Positions 7,531 through 15,229 of a DNA stretch of 22,145 nt are shown here, one piece after another. The DNA is taken from positions 35,473 through 57,617 of the forward strand of contig DOUE01000015.1 in the NCBI GenBank assembly GCA_003520745.1. Reading direction: 5' to 3'. This DNA is from Erysipelotrichaceae bacterium. GTDB taxonomy: Bacteria > Bacillota_I > Bacilli_A > Erysipelotrichales > Erysipelotrichaceae. The notes under the pieces were generated by a model. The model saw only the letters and a list, made by a program, of their open reading frames with translations. It did not search any database and was not told where the DNA came from. The stretch's first letter is position 1, and each line of letters starts with the position of its first letter. Made by a program: the position numbers and the translations under genes.

Positions 7531-9846
7531 TTACATCCCTTTGAAGGAAACGACGGTCGCCCCGACCCCGCCCTCCCCCTGTCCGCCTAAGCGGTAGGTC
7601 GATACCTGGGGGTTCATTTTCAGGGCTTGGTGGACGGCGGAACGTAGCGCCCCCGTCCCGTGTCCATGGACGACACGGACGTTGTTTAAGCGGGAGCGGA
7701 TGCAATCGTCGAGATATTTGTCGACCAAAGGCAAGGCTTCTTCGACCCTCAGTCCGATGATGTTGAGCTCCATCGAAACGGTTGCGGGACGATCATAGGA
7801 AATCCCAGCCGTCTTTTTCTTCAAGGCCGGCGCATGGGTTTTGGATACTTTTTCCAGCGGGACATCCACTTTCACCCCGTTGACGTTCACGGTGACCAGT
7901 TTGCGTTTCACCGCGATGATCTGACCGGTCTGGTTGGCGTTTCGGATGCGGACCCATTGTCCGATCTCTGGGTTGACCAAGGGTGTGTTTTCATCTTCAT
8001 CCTCGATGGTCGGTTCTTGCAGGCGGTCGAGTTGGAACTTCTTCTCGATCGCCACATGCATGGTATTGGTTTTCTGCGCTTCGCGGATCTCGGCGAGCAG
8101 TTCTTCCGCTTCCGCCTTGATTTCTTCCACCATGTTTCGGGCTTCCTTGCGCGCATCCTCCAACATCGTTTCTTTCTGCGTTTCGTATTTGTCACGGATC
8201 TTCTCGGAAGCGATCTTCGCCTCTTCGTTCTCCTTGATTTTCACTCTTAATTCTTCTTCTTTTTGCTTCGCAAGCAAAATCGCGTTTTCAAGTTCTTCGA
8301 GTTTCTGTTCCTCGACGGACTTGGCCGCGTTCTTGATTTCCCTGGCTTCCGCGACGATCTTCGCGCTCAAACCGAATTTCTCGGCGATGGCCAAAGCGTT
8401 GGACGAACCGGGCAACCCTTCGATGTAGCGATAGGTCGGCTGCAGTTTCTCCAAATCGAATTGTACGGATGCAAGCAGGATATCGGGATGTTTGCTTCCA
8501 TAGACTTTAAGTTTGGAATAGTGGGTGGTCGCGGCGATCATCGCGTTGCGTGAACGGAGTTCGTTCAACACCGCCATGGCCAGGCTTTCCCCTTCTACGG
8601 GATCCGTCCCGCCGCCCAGTTCATCCAGGATGATCAGCGACTTCCCGGTCGCCTTCTGGCAGATCGTCGAGATTTTTTGAAGATGCGCGCTGAAGGTCGA
8701 GAGCGACGCCTGGATCGACTGGTCGTCCCCGATGTCGACATACACCTGGTCGAACATCGGAAGCAGCGCTTCGTCCGCCAACACCGGGATGCCGGTATAA
8801 CTCATGAGGGTGAACAACCCGATGATCTTCAGGCTGACGGTCTTGCCGCCGGTATTGGGTCCGGTGATCAACAGGGTGGATTGTTCCGGGGTGATATGGT
8901 AGGTGTTGCTGACGACGTGCAAAGGATCGATCAGCGGATGACGGGCGTTCTCGAAGGTCAGGATGCGTTGGTCCGTCAATTTGGCGGTGACGCCGTGTTT
9001 CTCGATCCCGAAGCGCGCCTTGGCGAAAACTGCATCCAGCAGACTCAGCGAACTCAGGTTCGCTAGGTAGTTTTCCGCATGCACCTTGGTCTTCTGGCTC
9101 AACTCGAAACAAATCCGTTTGATTTCCTCTTCTTCCGCACTCTTCAATTCCTGCGATTTATTGTTGAGTTCGACCAGAACGGGAGGTTCGATGTAGGCGG
9201 TCTGTCCGGAGGCGGATTCCCCGTGCAAAATCCCCCCGAAGGAGTTCTTGTCGGAAATCCGCGCCAAAACGACCACGCGGTCGTTACGGATGGTGGAAAT
9301 GGTATCGGTGAGTTTGGATGCGTTCTTCTGGATGAAATGGTCGGTGGTTTTATTGAGTTCCAACGCATTGAGGCGGATTTGGCGACGGATCTGCTTCAAT
9401 GCGACCGAAGCGCTGTCCAACACTTCATAGGAGTTGGAAAAACACTGTTCGATCGCGTTGCTTAGTTCGATGCTTTCGCGCATCGAACTCACGATTTCGC
9501 TGATCTCTTCCCCTTTGTATTCGCATTTGCGCAAGTATTCCTTGATCGTCTTTACGGCTTGCCCATGGCGGGCGATCGCCAACAAGTCAGGGATTCCCAG
9601 CGTCTGGTCCTTCTGGCTTTCACGCAAGGGCATGCGGATGTCGCTGATCCCCCCGAACGGCATACTGCCGCTCAAGTCGATCATCGTCATCGCTTCTTTC
9701 GTCCGCTTCAGCTCCCGTTCGACCCACAATCGGTTGAATTGCGGGGTGCTGCTCAACACCAGGTCGGCGCCCAACGAAAAGCGGCAGTGCCCCGCCACTT
9801 CGTTCAATATTTCATTAAATTCCAAAACGTCATATGCTCGATTCAT
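7531..9846 (-). CDS. mutS2: MutS2 ATPase / Smr endonuclease
   Basis: A 771-residue MutS2. The MutS-type ATPase has Walker A GPNTGGKT (329-336), Walker B LIILDE (404-409) and TTHYSKLK. A long charged coiled coil follows (about 505-620), then a small beta-rich segment, and a C-terminal Smr domain (about 695-771) with NIIGLRVEEA and VHGHGTGALR. It lacks the MutS mismatch-recognition domain, as MutS2 does. In B. subtilis MutS2 acts on collided ribosomes; in other bacteria it suppresses recombination. The start has AGGTAGG upstream, and that site contains the cvpA stop codon; the genes are 6 bases apart. polX, which lies between cvpA and mutS2 in B. subtilis, is absent here. Confidence 0.97.
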   Translation of the reverse strand: MNRAYDVLEFNEILNEVAGHCRFSLGADLVLSSTPQFNRLWVERELKRTKEAMTMIDLSGSMPFGGISDIRMPLRESQKDQTLGIPDLLAIARHGQAVKTIKEYLRKCEYKGEEISEIVSSMRESIELSNAIEQCFSNSYEVLDSASVALKQIRRQIRLNALELNKTTDHFIQKNASKLTDTISTIRNDRVVVLARISDKNSFGGILHGESASGQTAYIEPPVLVELNNKSQELKSAEEEEIKRICFELSQKTKVHAENYLANLSSLSLLDAVFAKARFGIEKHGVTAKLTDQRILTFENARHPLIDPLHVVSNTYHITPEQSTLLITGPNTGGKTVSLKIIGLFTLMSYTGIPVLADEALLPMFDQVYVDIGDDQSIQASLSTFSAHLQKISTICQKATGKSLIILDELGGGTDPVEGESLAMAVLNELRSRNAMIAATTHYSKLKVYGSKHPDILLASVQFDLEKLQPTYRYIEGLPGSSNALAIAEKFGLSAKIVAEAREIKNAAKSVEEQKLEELENAILLAKQKEEELRVKIKENEEAKIASEKIRDKYETQKETMLEDARKEARNMVEEIKAEAEELLAEIREAQKTNTMHVAIEKKFQLDRLQEPTIEDEDENTPLVNPEIGQWVRIRNANQTGQIIAVKRKLVTVNVNGVKVDVPLEKVSKTHAPALKKKTAGISYDRPATVSMELNIIGLRVEEALPLVDKYLDDCIRSRLNNVRVVHGHGTGALRSAVHQALKMNPQVSTYRLGGQGEGGVGATVVSFKGM

Positions 9847-9852
9847 AGTGTC

Positions 9853-10518
9853 CTACCTTATTTTTTCGATGAAGTCGTCGATCGCATTTTGATCGATGTT
9901 GTTTTTGATCAACCATTCCGTAATGTCATCCAATTCATCCTGCGTCAACGGTTGTCCGCTGATGATCCGCTGGACCAACACGCTTTCGCCCAACTGGTCG
10001 CCGATCACACCCAAGACTTGATTTCCGGCCAAACTGAAGGGTTTGAGCCAGCTCGCTTCGATCGCGGCTTTCCCGTTGGGGAAAAGGGGCGTCGATAAAA
10101 CAAACGTCAATACTAGCAGCCAAAACGCGGTCTGAAGCAGACCGAACACGGCGCCCAGGATCTTGTTGGTCTGTTTGATGAGCGGGACTTTCCCGACCAG
10201 CTTGACCAAGGGACGCAATAAGACCGTCAGCAGCATCACCCCGATGAAGATCAGGATGAACCAAAGCCCGGCATTGAGTTTCTGATAGATCAATTCACCG
10301 ATCGCCTCGCCGAACTCAGAGGTGCTTTTGGGATAGAGCGGGAATTGGGAAGCGATCGCGGGCGATAGCCACCACGCCAGGAAAATCGCGGCGAACAGGC
10401 TCGCGATGTTCAATAACATCAATAACAACCCGTGCATGTATCCGTCGATGATCGCGAAGACGGAGATCAAAATCAGGATCAGGTCGATGTACGGGAAAAA
10501 GGATACGGGAATGGTCAT
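9853..10518 (-). CDS. CvpA family membrane protein
   Basis: A 221-residue integral membrane protein with about four hydrophobic segments (near residues 8-28, 30-52, 85-105 and 125-147). A Gly/Pro-poor amphipathic C-terminal tail rich in Asp, Gln and Ile follows (about 170-221). Topology and position upstream of mutS2 match the CvpA/colicin V production family (YshB in B. subtilis); the molecular role is unsettled. It is the first gene of a five-gene operon with a promoter at 10536-10564. The ribosome binding site is AGAGGTGA just before the ATG. Confidence 0.88.
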   Translation of the reverse strand: MTIPVSFFPYIDLILILISVFAIIDGYMHGLLLMLLNIASLFAAIFLAWWLSPAIASQFPLYPKSTSEFGEAIGELIYQKLNAGLWFILIFIGVMLLTVLLRPLVKLVGKVPLIKQTNKILGAVFGLLQTAFWLLVLTFVLSTPLFPNGKAAIEASWLKPFSLAGNQVLGVIGDQLGESVLVQRIISGQPLTQDELDDITEWLIKNNIDQNAIDDFIEKIR

Positions 10519-10535
10519 ACTCTCACCTCTCTCTC

Positions 10536-10564
10536 ATGATAAAGGTTTTTGGCTCGACATGCAA
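10536..10564 (-). promoter_or_regulatory. promoter of the cvpA-mutS2-uvrC-murI operon
   Basis: On the minus strand TTGCAT, a 17-base spacer and TATCAT are seen, about 18 bases before the cvpA ATG. Spacing and hexamers fit a housekeeping sigma promoter. Confidence 0.65.
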
Positions 10565-10622
10565 ATGGGCAAACCGATGAATTTGAGAGGTTGAAGCAAG
10601 TATGGAGAAAAAAGAAGGTTCA

Positions 10623-10631
10623 TGCTATCAT
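10623..10631 (+). promoter_or_regulatory. possible extended -10 promoter of rnhC
   Basis: TGCTATCAT fits an extended -10. It lies between the two possible rnhC start codons, so a transcript from here would use the ATG at 10647 with a very short leader. No clear -35 is visible. Confidence 0.35.
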
Positions 10632-10646
10632 GAAAACGGTGAAACA

Positions 10647-11504
10647 ATGAAAACTACGATATCTTTAACCTTGAATGATGAACAGTTGGTTTTTCTCGAC
10701 AAGTTATATTCCGAAGAGAAAAAGACGACGGGTTTGCCGTATACGAAATTCCGGATCGACACGGACGGATGCGTGATCACCGTGTATGATTCCAAGAAGG
10801 TCGTGTTCGCGGGGAAGAACGCCGAGGAACACGCCCGGGTTTTTCAAGTGCAGGAAGAAAAGAAAGACGATCTTTTCCCGATGGCCGGCAGCGACGAAGT
10901 GGGGACCGGGGATTATTTCGGGCCCGTGGTCGTGTGCGCCTGCTATACCACAGAGAGTCAGTATGAAGCGTTGAAATCGTATCAGATCACGGATTCCAAG
11001 GTGATGGACGATGTCCAGGTGCGCAAGGTCGCACCGATCCTGATGGAAACGATCCCCTATAGCGTCTTGGTCGTACAAAATTCGAAATACAACGAAGTGC
11101 AGAAGAAACATAACCTCAACGCCATCAAGGCGATCTTGCATAACGCCGCCTACGTGCATCTGAGAGGCAAAATCAAGAAACTGCCTCCATGTACGGTCGT
11201 CGATCAATTCGCGCCTGAGAGCCTCTATTATCGCTATCTGGCGAAGGAAAAAGAGATCGTCAAAGGCTTGACCTTCGAGACCAAGGCGGAGAGTAAATAC
11301 TTCGCCGTCGCCTGTGCTTCCGTGATCGCCCGTTACCATTTCCTGCAGACTTTCGATGCGATGAAGGTGGAATACAAAATGGACTTCCCCAAAGGGGCGT
11401 CTTCCCTGGTCGACGCCGCCGCGAAGCGTTTCGTCGAAACCTTCGGGCGCGAACGGCTCAACGAAGTCGCGAAACTGCATTTCAAGAATACGAAGAACCT
11501 CTAG
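10647..11504 (+). CDS. rnhC: Ribonuclease HIII
   Basis: A 285-residue RNase HIII, which cuts the RNA strand of RNA:DNA hybrids. The N-terminal 70 residues form the TBP-like substrate-binding domain (DUF3378). The catalytic domain has GSDEVGTGDYFGP (Asp83, Glu84), TDSK (Asp116), VVDQFAP (Asp186) and ESKYFAVACASVIAR. GTG-D-Y/F-FGP and the N-terminal domain separate it from RNase HII. I chose ATG 10647 because the protein then begins as relatives do (MKTTISLTL). The in-frame ATG at 10602 would add 15 residues and has only a distant AGAGG; it cannot be excluded. In B. subtilis rnhC is close to zapA, cvpA, polX and mutS2; here it is divergent from cvpA and zapA is missing. Confidence 0.95.
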   Translation: MKTTISLTLNDEQLVFLDKLYSEEKKTTGLPYTKFRIDTDGCVITVYDSKKVVFAGKNAEEHARVFQVQEEKKDDLFPMAGSDEVGTGDYFGPVVVCACYTTESQYEALKSYQITDSKVMDDVQVRKVAPILMETIPYSVLVVQNSKYNEVQKKHNLNAIKAILHNAAYVHLRGKIKKLPPCTVVDQFAPESLYYRYLAKEKEIVKGLTFETKAESKYFAVACASVIARYHFLQTFDAMKVEYKMDFPKGASSLVDAAAKRFVETFGRERLNEVAKLHFKNTKNL

Positions 11505-11521
11505 GCGCACCGCGCCTTTTT
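11503..11521 (+). terminator. terminator of rnhC
   Basis: AGGCGC and GCGCCT pair around an ACC loop, followed by TTTT. The stem begins inside the TAG stop codon. It faces the opposing terminator at 11526-11545. Confidence 0.75.
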
Positions 11522-11525
11522 ACAT

Positions 11526-11545
11526 GAAAAAGAGGGTTACCCCTC
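11526..11545 (-). terminator. terminator of the lspA-to-dCMP deaminase operon
   Basis: On the minus strand GAGGG, loop GTAA and CCCTC are followed by TTTTTC. The TAA stop codon of the deaminase gene lies in the loop, so the last codons form part of the hairpin. Confidence 0.7.
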
Positions 11546-12016
11546 GATGTCGACTTTGATTCGTACGCGATGCGGCAGTTGACGGATTTTCACACCGGCG
11601 GATGCCAACATCCGTTTGCTTGCCTTGACGGCTTCCGTATCCGCATATTTATCGTCTTCATAGACGATCGTTTTGATCCCGGACTGGATGATCGCCTTGG
11701 CGCATTCGTTGCACGGAAACAAAGAAACATAGATCAAGCAATCCTGTAAAGATCGGGGACTGTTGAGGATGGCGTTGAGTTCCGCATGCACGACGTAGGC
11801 GTATTTGCTTTCGTAAAGCGACCCTTCCCTTTCCCAAGGGAATTCATCGTCGTCGCAGCCGATCGGAAACCCGTTGTAGCCGATGCTGACGACTTTGTGC
11901 GCGGCGTCCACGACGACCGCGCCGACCTGCGTCCCGGGGTCTTTGGAGCGGAAACTGGAAAGATGGGCCAAGCCCATGAAGTAGTCATCCCAACTCAAGA
12001 CGTTCTGACGTTTCAT
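11537..12016 (-). CDS. dCMP deaminase (ComEB-like)
   Basis: A 159-residue zinc-dependent deaminase that converts dCMP to dUMP, the substrate of thymidylate synthase. Zinc and catalytic residues are in HAELN (His77, Glu79) and PCNEC (Cys102, Cys105). The N-terminal SWDDYFMGLAHL and DPGTQVGAVVV are typical of deoxycytidylate deaminases (B. subtilis ComEB), not of cytidine or tRNA deaminases. The start overlaps the rhomboid stop by four bases (ATGA) and has GAGGAGGT upstream. It is the last gene of the lspA operon. With the dUTPase at 16413-16904 the window holds two steps that set dUMP supply. Confidence 0.93.
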   Translation of the reverse strand: MKRQNVLSWDDYFMGLAHLSSFRSKDPGTQVGAVVVDAAHKVVSIGYNGFPIGCDDDEFPWEREGSLYESKYAYVVHAELNAILNSPRSLQDCLIYVSLFPCNECAKAIIQSGIKTIVYEDDKYADTEAVKASKRMLASAGVKIRQLPHRVRIKVDIEG

Positions 12017-13251
12017 CGCGCCACCTCCTCGTAGTAATCGCTCAAACGGTCGGCCATATGCTCGGCATAACTGTCGAATCCGAAATCAAGGGCCAGATCG
12101 ATCACGTATTGATCGGTCTTGGCATAGAACGGACCGTGTTTGATGCTGACCTGGCTGATCGGGATCAATAGAATCAGAAGCGCAAGCGCTGCGATTTTCG
12201 CGTTTTTGCGAAGCAGCGCCAGATGCGGGGTTTCGCTGTAGATGATCCCCAACAACACGCCGCTCACAAAACCCCCCGCATGCCCCAAGACCGAGACGTT
12301 GGGGATGAGGTTGACCAGCAGGTTGATGCTGAGGATGAAGATGAGTTGGCTTCGGAACGCGGGTTGTTTGAGCCATCCGTTGTCATAGGCATAGACGATC
12401 AGAGATCCCAATAAGGCATACAAACCGCCGCTGATCCCGACGCTGACGATGTTGTTTTGGCCGATGAAGACGAAAAGCGAACCCACGATGATCCCGCTGA
12501 AGAGGATGCTTAGGTATTTCTTACGTCCGTATAAACGTTCCAGCATCATCCCGATGTTGGTCAAAGCCATCATGTTGATGAGGAGATGGAAGAGGTCGAT
12601 ATGGACGAACCCCGTGGTGAAGAAGCGCCAGTATTCATATCCGGCCAAGACGAAGGTTTTATAGTAGGCGCCCAGGAAGATCGACGACGCGATGATGTCG
12701 TAGTTGGCCGCCAGCAGGTTGATGGTCACGCTGATCGAGGTACAGATCCCGATGATGATGAAACTCGCCCAGGGGATGCCTTTGGCGAATTGCTTGCGGG
12801 CTTCTTTGACTTGCTTGTCCCGTACCGCCCGGATGGCTTCGGAGAGTTTATTGTATTCGTTTTGCGGATCTTCCGCGAACTGGAGCACATCCTTCACTTC
12901 CGGGAAGGCTTCGCAGAAATGCGGGTCCGTACAGAGTTCCGGACTGACCTTCACGACCTGCCCTTCGTCTTCCATGGGCGCGTCGGTGAAGAATTCGACT
13001 TCCGTCAGGTTCATTTCACGTTTGAAGAACGTCTCGATCGCATGACGGATCCGCTGGACCCGTTGCGTGTCGAAAGGACGACGAAAGAAATTCTCCCCGG
13101 TCAGACGCAATAAAGGATAATCCTCGCGGTTGGGGTTCCCCAACCAGATTTCCTTCGCGTTGGTACGGACGTCGATGATGGAATAGGCGTACCGTTCGAT
13201 CAATATTTTAGCGCAATGGAGCGCCCAGACATCCTGATTCAAAATGGCCAT
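12013..13251 (-). CDS. Rhomboid family intramembrane serine protease
   Basis: A 412-residue protein with a soluble N-terminal domain of about 160 residues, then at least six membrane segments (about 162-345) forming a rhomboid core and a seventh near 350-367. Catalytic features are GISG (Ser274) and GHAGG (His324). The HxxxHxxxxN-like motif is HIDLFHLLIN (His217, His222, Asn226). The long N-terminal domain resembles the layout of GluP/YqgP in Bacilli. That protein processes membrane proteins, including a magnesium transporter; whether this one does so is unknown. A strong ribosome binding site (GGGAGG) lies 5 bases upstream. It starts 2 bases after the RluD-family gene and overlaps the deaminase by 4 bases. 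Confidence 0.93.
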   Translation of the reverse strand: MAILNQDVWALHCAKILIERYAYSIIDVRTNAKEIWLGNPNREDYPLLRLTGENFFRRPFDTQRVQRIRHAIETFFKREMNLTEVEFFTDAPMEDEGQVVKVSPELCTDPHFCEAFPEVKDVLQFAEDPQNEYNKLSEAIRAVRDKQVKEARKQFAKGIPWASFIIIGICTSISVTINLLAANYDIIASSIFLGAYYKTFVLAGYEYWRFFTTGFVHIDLFHLLINMMALTNIGMMLERLYGRKKYLSILFSGIIVGSLFVFIGQNNIVSVGISGGLYALLGSLIVYAYDNGWLKQPAFRSQLIFILSINLLVNLIPNVSVLGHAGGFVSGVLLGIIYSETPHLALLRKNAKIAALALLILLIPISQVSIKHGPFYAKTDQYVIDLALDFGFDSYAEHMADRLSDYYEEVAR

Positions 13252-13253
13252 GC

Positions 13254-14168
13254 TTACCTCCCTTGTCGTAGGTCGTCCAAGAAATCCGAATAGACTTTCG
13301 GAAGCGGTGCGCTGAAGTGCATCGCTTCTTTCGTGCTTGGATGGATGAAGCGGATCTCACTGGCATGCAGGCACTGTCCCTGCGTATCCGGTGTGTTCTT
13401 CAGTGAATATTTAGGATCCCCGACGATCGGGAACCCGATGTATTGCATATGGACGCGGATCTGATGCGTCCGTCCCGTCTCAAGGCGGCATTCCAACAGC
13501 GTACACTCTTTAAAGCGCTCCAAGGTCGTAAAGCGCGTCAGCGCTTCTTTGGAATTGGTGGAGGTCACGGCCATCTTCTGACGGTCGTTCTTGTCCCGTC
13601 CGATCGGGGCTTCGATGGTCCCGTATTCATGTTCCATGATGCCGTGGACCAAAGCAAGATACGTCCGGTTCATCGTTTTGTCCTGAAGCTGCGCGCTTAA
13701 GCTTTGGTGGGCGTTGTCGTTTTTCGCCACGACCAAACACCCGCTTGTATCCTTATCGATCCGATGGACGATCCCGGGGCGCATGACGCCGTTGATGCCC
13801 GACAGGTCCTTGCAATGGAAAAGCAAGCCGTTCACTAACGTTTTATCCATGTTTCCGGCACCGGGATGGACGACCATCCCCTTGGGCTTATTGACGACGA
13901 TGACGTCGTGGTCTTCATAGAGGATGTCCAGATCCATTTCCTGCGGCAATACTTCCAGTTCGACATCGTCGGGCCATTCGGCGCTGACGACATCGTTGAC
14001 CTTCACCTTCGCGCTGCTTTTGGTTTCCAGATCGTTGATCAACACGAAACCGTTGTCGACGAAATGTTGGATCCGGGTACGCGAAAACTCCGGGCAGACT
14101 TTGACCAGCATCTTATCCAGCCGATCCCCGGCATATTCCTGCGTTACGATATATTCGAGATTTTCCAT
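13254..14168 (-). CDS. RluD-family 23S rRNA pseudouridine synthase (YlyB-like)
   Basis: A 304-residue enzyme that isomerises uridine in RNA, probably in 23S rRNA. An N-terminal S4 RNA-binding domain (about 13-60) precedes the RluA/RluD catalytic domain. The catalytic motif is HRIDKDTSG (135-143, Asp138), with VVNKPKGMVVHP ahead of it and LETGRTHQIRVH after it. The gene follows lspA directly: the lspA TGA shares one base with its ATG. This is the lspA-ylyB order of B. subtilis, supporting a YlyB-type synthase. The exact target uridine cannot be read from the sequence. Confidence 0.95.
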   Translation of the reverse strand: MENLEYIVTQEYAGDRLDKMLVKVCPEFSRTRIQHFVDNGFVLINDLETKSSAKVKVNDVVSAEWPDDVELEVLPQEMDLDILYEDHDVIVVNKPKGMVVHPGAGNMDKTLVNGLLFHCKDLSGINGVMRPGIVHRIDKDTSGCLVVAKNDNAHQSLSAQLQDKTMNRTYLALVHGIMEHEYGTIEAPIGRDKNDRQKMAVTSTNSKEALTRFTTLERFKECTLLECRLETGRTHQIRVHMQYIGFPIVGDPKYSLKNTPDTQGQCLHASEIRFIHPSTKEAMHFSAPLPKVYSDFLDDLRQGR

Positions 14169-14623
14169 CAGTTTTTCCTTTCAAGCCAAGCATCCAAAAT
14201 CAAGAGTCCGGCCCCGACGTTCAATGAAATGTCCGCGACGTTGAAGACCGGGAACATGTAACCGAACGTATTGAACGACAAGAAGTCGCGGACATAGGTC
14301 AGCACAAGCCGGTCGATGAAGTTCCCCATCGTCCCGACGAACATGAAGATCAATGCGAATCGCAAAATCTGGTTCTTCTTGTCGGTCTTGAAGAAGAAAT
14401 ACGCCATCCCGACCATCGCGGCCGCCGCCAAAACGAGGAAGAACCAACGCTGACCCTCGAAAATACTCCAGGCCGCGCCGGTATTGCGTAGATACGTCAG
14501 CCAGAAGAACCCCGGGATGACCGTGATCGAATCATAGAGGTCCAAGATCGATTCGATCCAATATTTGCTTAGCAGATCCAGCGCAAGGACGCCGACCAGC
14601 ACGAAGAGTTCACGTTTTTTCAT
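14168..14623 (-). CDS. lspA: Lipoprotein signal peptidase (signal peptidase II)
   Basis: A 151-residue membrane aspartyl protease that removes signal peptides from diacylglyceryl-modified prolipoproteins. Four membrane segments are visible. Conserved motifs are NTGAAWS (47-53), GNFIDR (100-105, catalytic Asp104) and FNVADISLNVG (127-137, catalytic Asp131). Length is normal. A ribosome binding site (AAGGGGA) and an extended -10 promoter precede it. It is the first gene of a four-gene operon ending with the dCMP deaminase. Confidence 0.97.
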   Translation of the reverse strand: MKKRELFVLVGVLALDLLSKYWIESILDLYDSITVIPGFFWLTYLRNTGAAWSIFEGQRWFFLVLAAAAMVGMAYFFFKTDKKNQILRFALIFMFVGTMGNFIDRLVLTYVRDFLSFNTFGYMFPVFNVADISLNVGAGLLILDAWLERKN

Positions 14624-14649
14624 TCACTATTCCCCTTATTTACCGTTTT

Positions 14650-14658
14650 ATTATAACA
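14650..14658 (-). promoter_or_regulatory. extended -10 promoter of the lspA operon
   Basis: The minus strand reads TGTTATAAT, a perfect -10 hexamer with the TGn extension, 26 bases before the lspA ATG. The -35 (TTTCCC at 17 bases) is poor, as is usual for extended -10 promoters. Confidence 0.7.
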
Positions 14659-14673
14659 GAAAGCGTGATGATG

Positions 14674-14704
14674 GGAAAGAAAGGAACCGTCCGTCGGTTC
14701 CTTT
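14674..14704 (-). terminator. terminator after the 14710-15117 gene
   Basis: AAAGGAACCG and CGGTTCCTTT pair perfectly (10 bp) around a 5-base loop. The minus-strand exit is T-rich (TTTCTTTCCC). It separates this gene from the lspA promoter. Confidence 0.75.
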
Positions 14705-14709
14705 GTCCT

Positions 14710-15117
14710 TCAATCTTCAAGCGTATCCAGGTTTTCTTGGATCAGTTTCACAAAGACGTCGTATACCGCCCGGGAATACTTACTGTGGGAGAACGAACGG
14801 TCTTTGACGTATTTCTCGCGCAACGCTTTCGTTTCCTCCAACGCCGCTTTCAGTCCGACCCACTCCATGGTCCAAACATTCGTTCCGTAGGAAAAATCGA
14901 TCACGGTCGTTTTTTCATTCTTGAGTATCCTCAGATTCACGAAATGTTCCCTGAAGTCGTCGTTGAGTTGGATGAGATTCCCATCCGGTCGGCTGAACTT
15001 ATGGACATGGATCTCATACAAGACACATTCATAGGAGTATTCATACCCTCGATCAAGCAAGAAAGAGAATTTATCCTTAACGAACTCCTCTTCGGCTTCG
15101 TTATTGAAGAATTTCAT
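14710..15117 (-). CDS. Hypothetical protein, 135 residues
   Basis: I do not recognise this protein. It is soluble, charged and rich in aromatic residues, with no signal peptide or membrane segment. It begins MKFFNNEAEEEF and has a central FSYGTNVWTMEW motif. A long C-terminal helical part (AALEETKALREKY) ends in VKLIQENLDTLED. A near-perfect ribosome binding site (AAGGAGG) stands 8 bases before the ATG, which with codon-like composition argues that it is a real gene. It is a single-gene unit with a clear terminator; a possible -10 (TACAAT) lies about 30 bases upstream with no good -35. The mix of N-terminal beta-like and C-terminal helical segments could be an immunity- or SUKH-like small protein, but no motif supports that. 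Confidence 0.75.
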   Translation of the reverse strand: MKFFNNEAEEEFVKDKFSFLLDRGYEYSYECVLYEIHVHKFSRPDGNLIQLNDDFREHFVNLRILKNEKTTVIDFSYGTNVWTMEWVGLKAALEETKALREKYVKDRSFSHSKYSRAVYDVFVKLIQENLDTLED

Positions 15118-15204
15118 GGTGCCGCCTCCTTATGTATCCATAGTTCTATTGTACGCTATAAAGGGCGATATAGCGACAAATGCATCGAATTCTTCGCAAA
15201 TCAA

Positions 15205-15226
15205 AGAAAAAGTCCCCGTAGGGACT
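15205..15226 (-). terminator. terminator of the M42 peptidase gene
   Basis: On the minus strand AGTCCC, loop TACG and GGGACT are followed by TTTTCT, three bases after the stop codon. Confidence 0.85.
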
Positions 15227-15229
15227 CGG

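Noticed and set aside
7834..9465. Long open frames on the plus strand opposite mutS2 and uvrC
   Set aside because: They are shadows of G+C-rich coding DNA on the other strand, with no ribosome binding sites and no recognisable domains.
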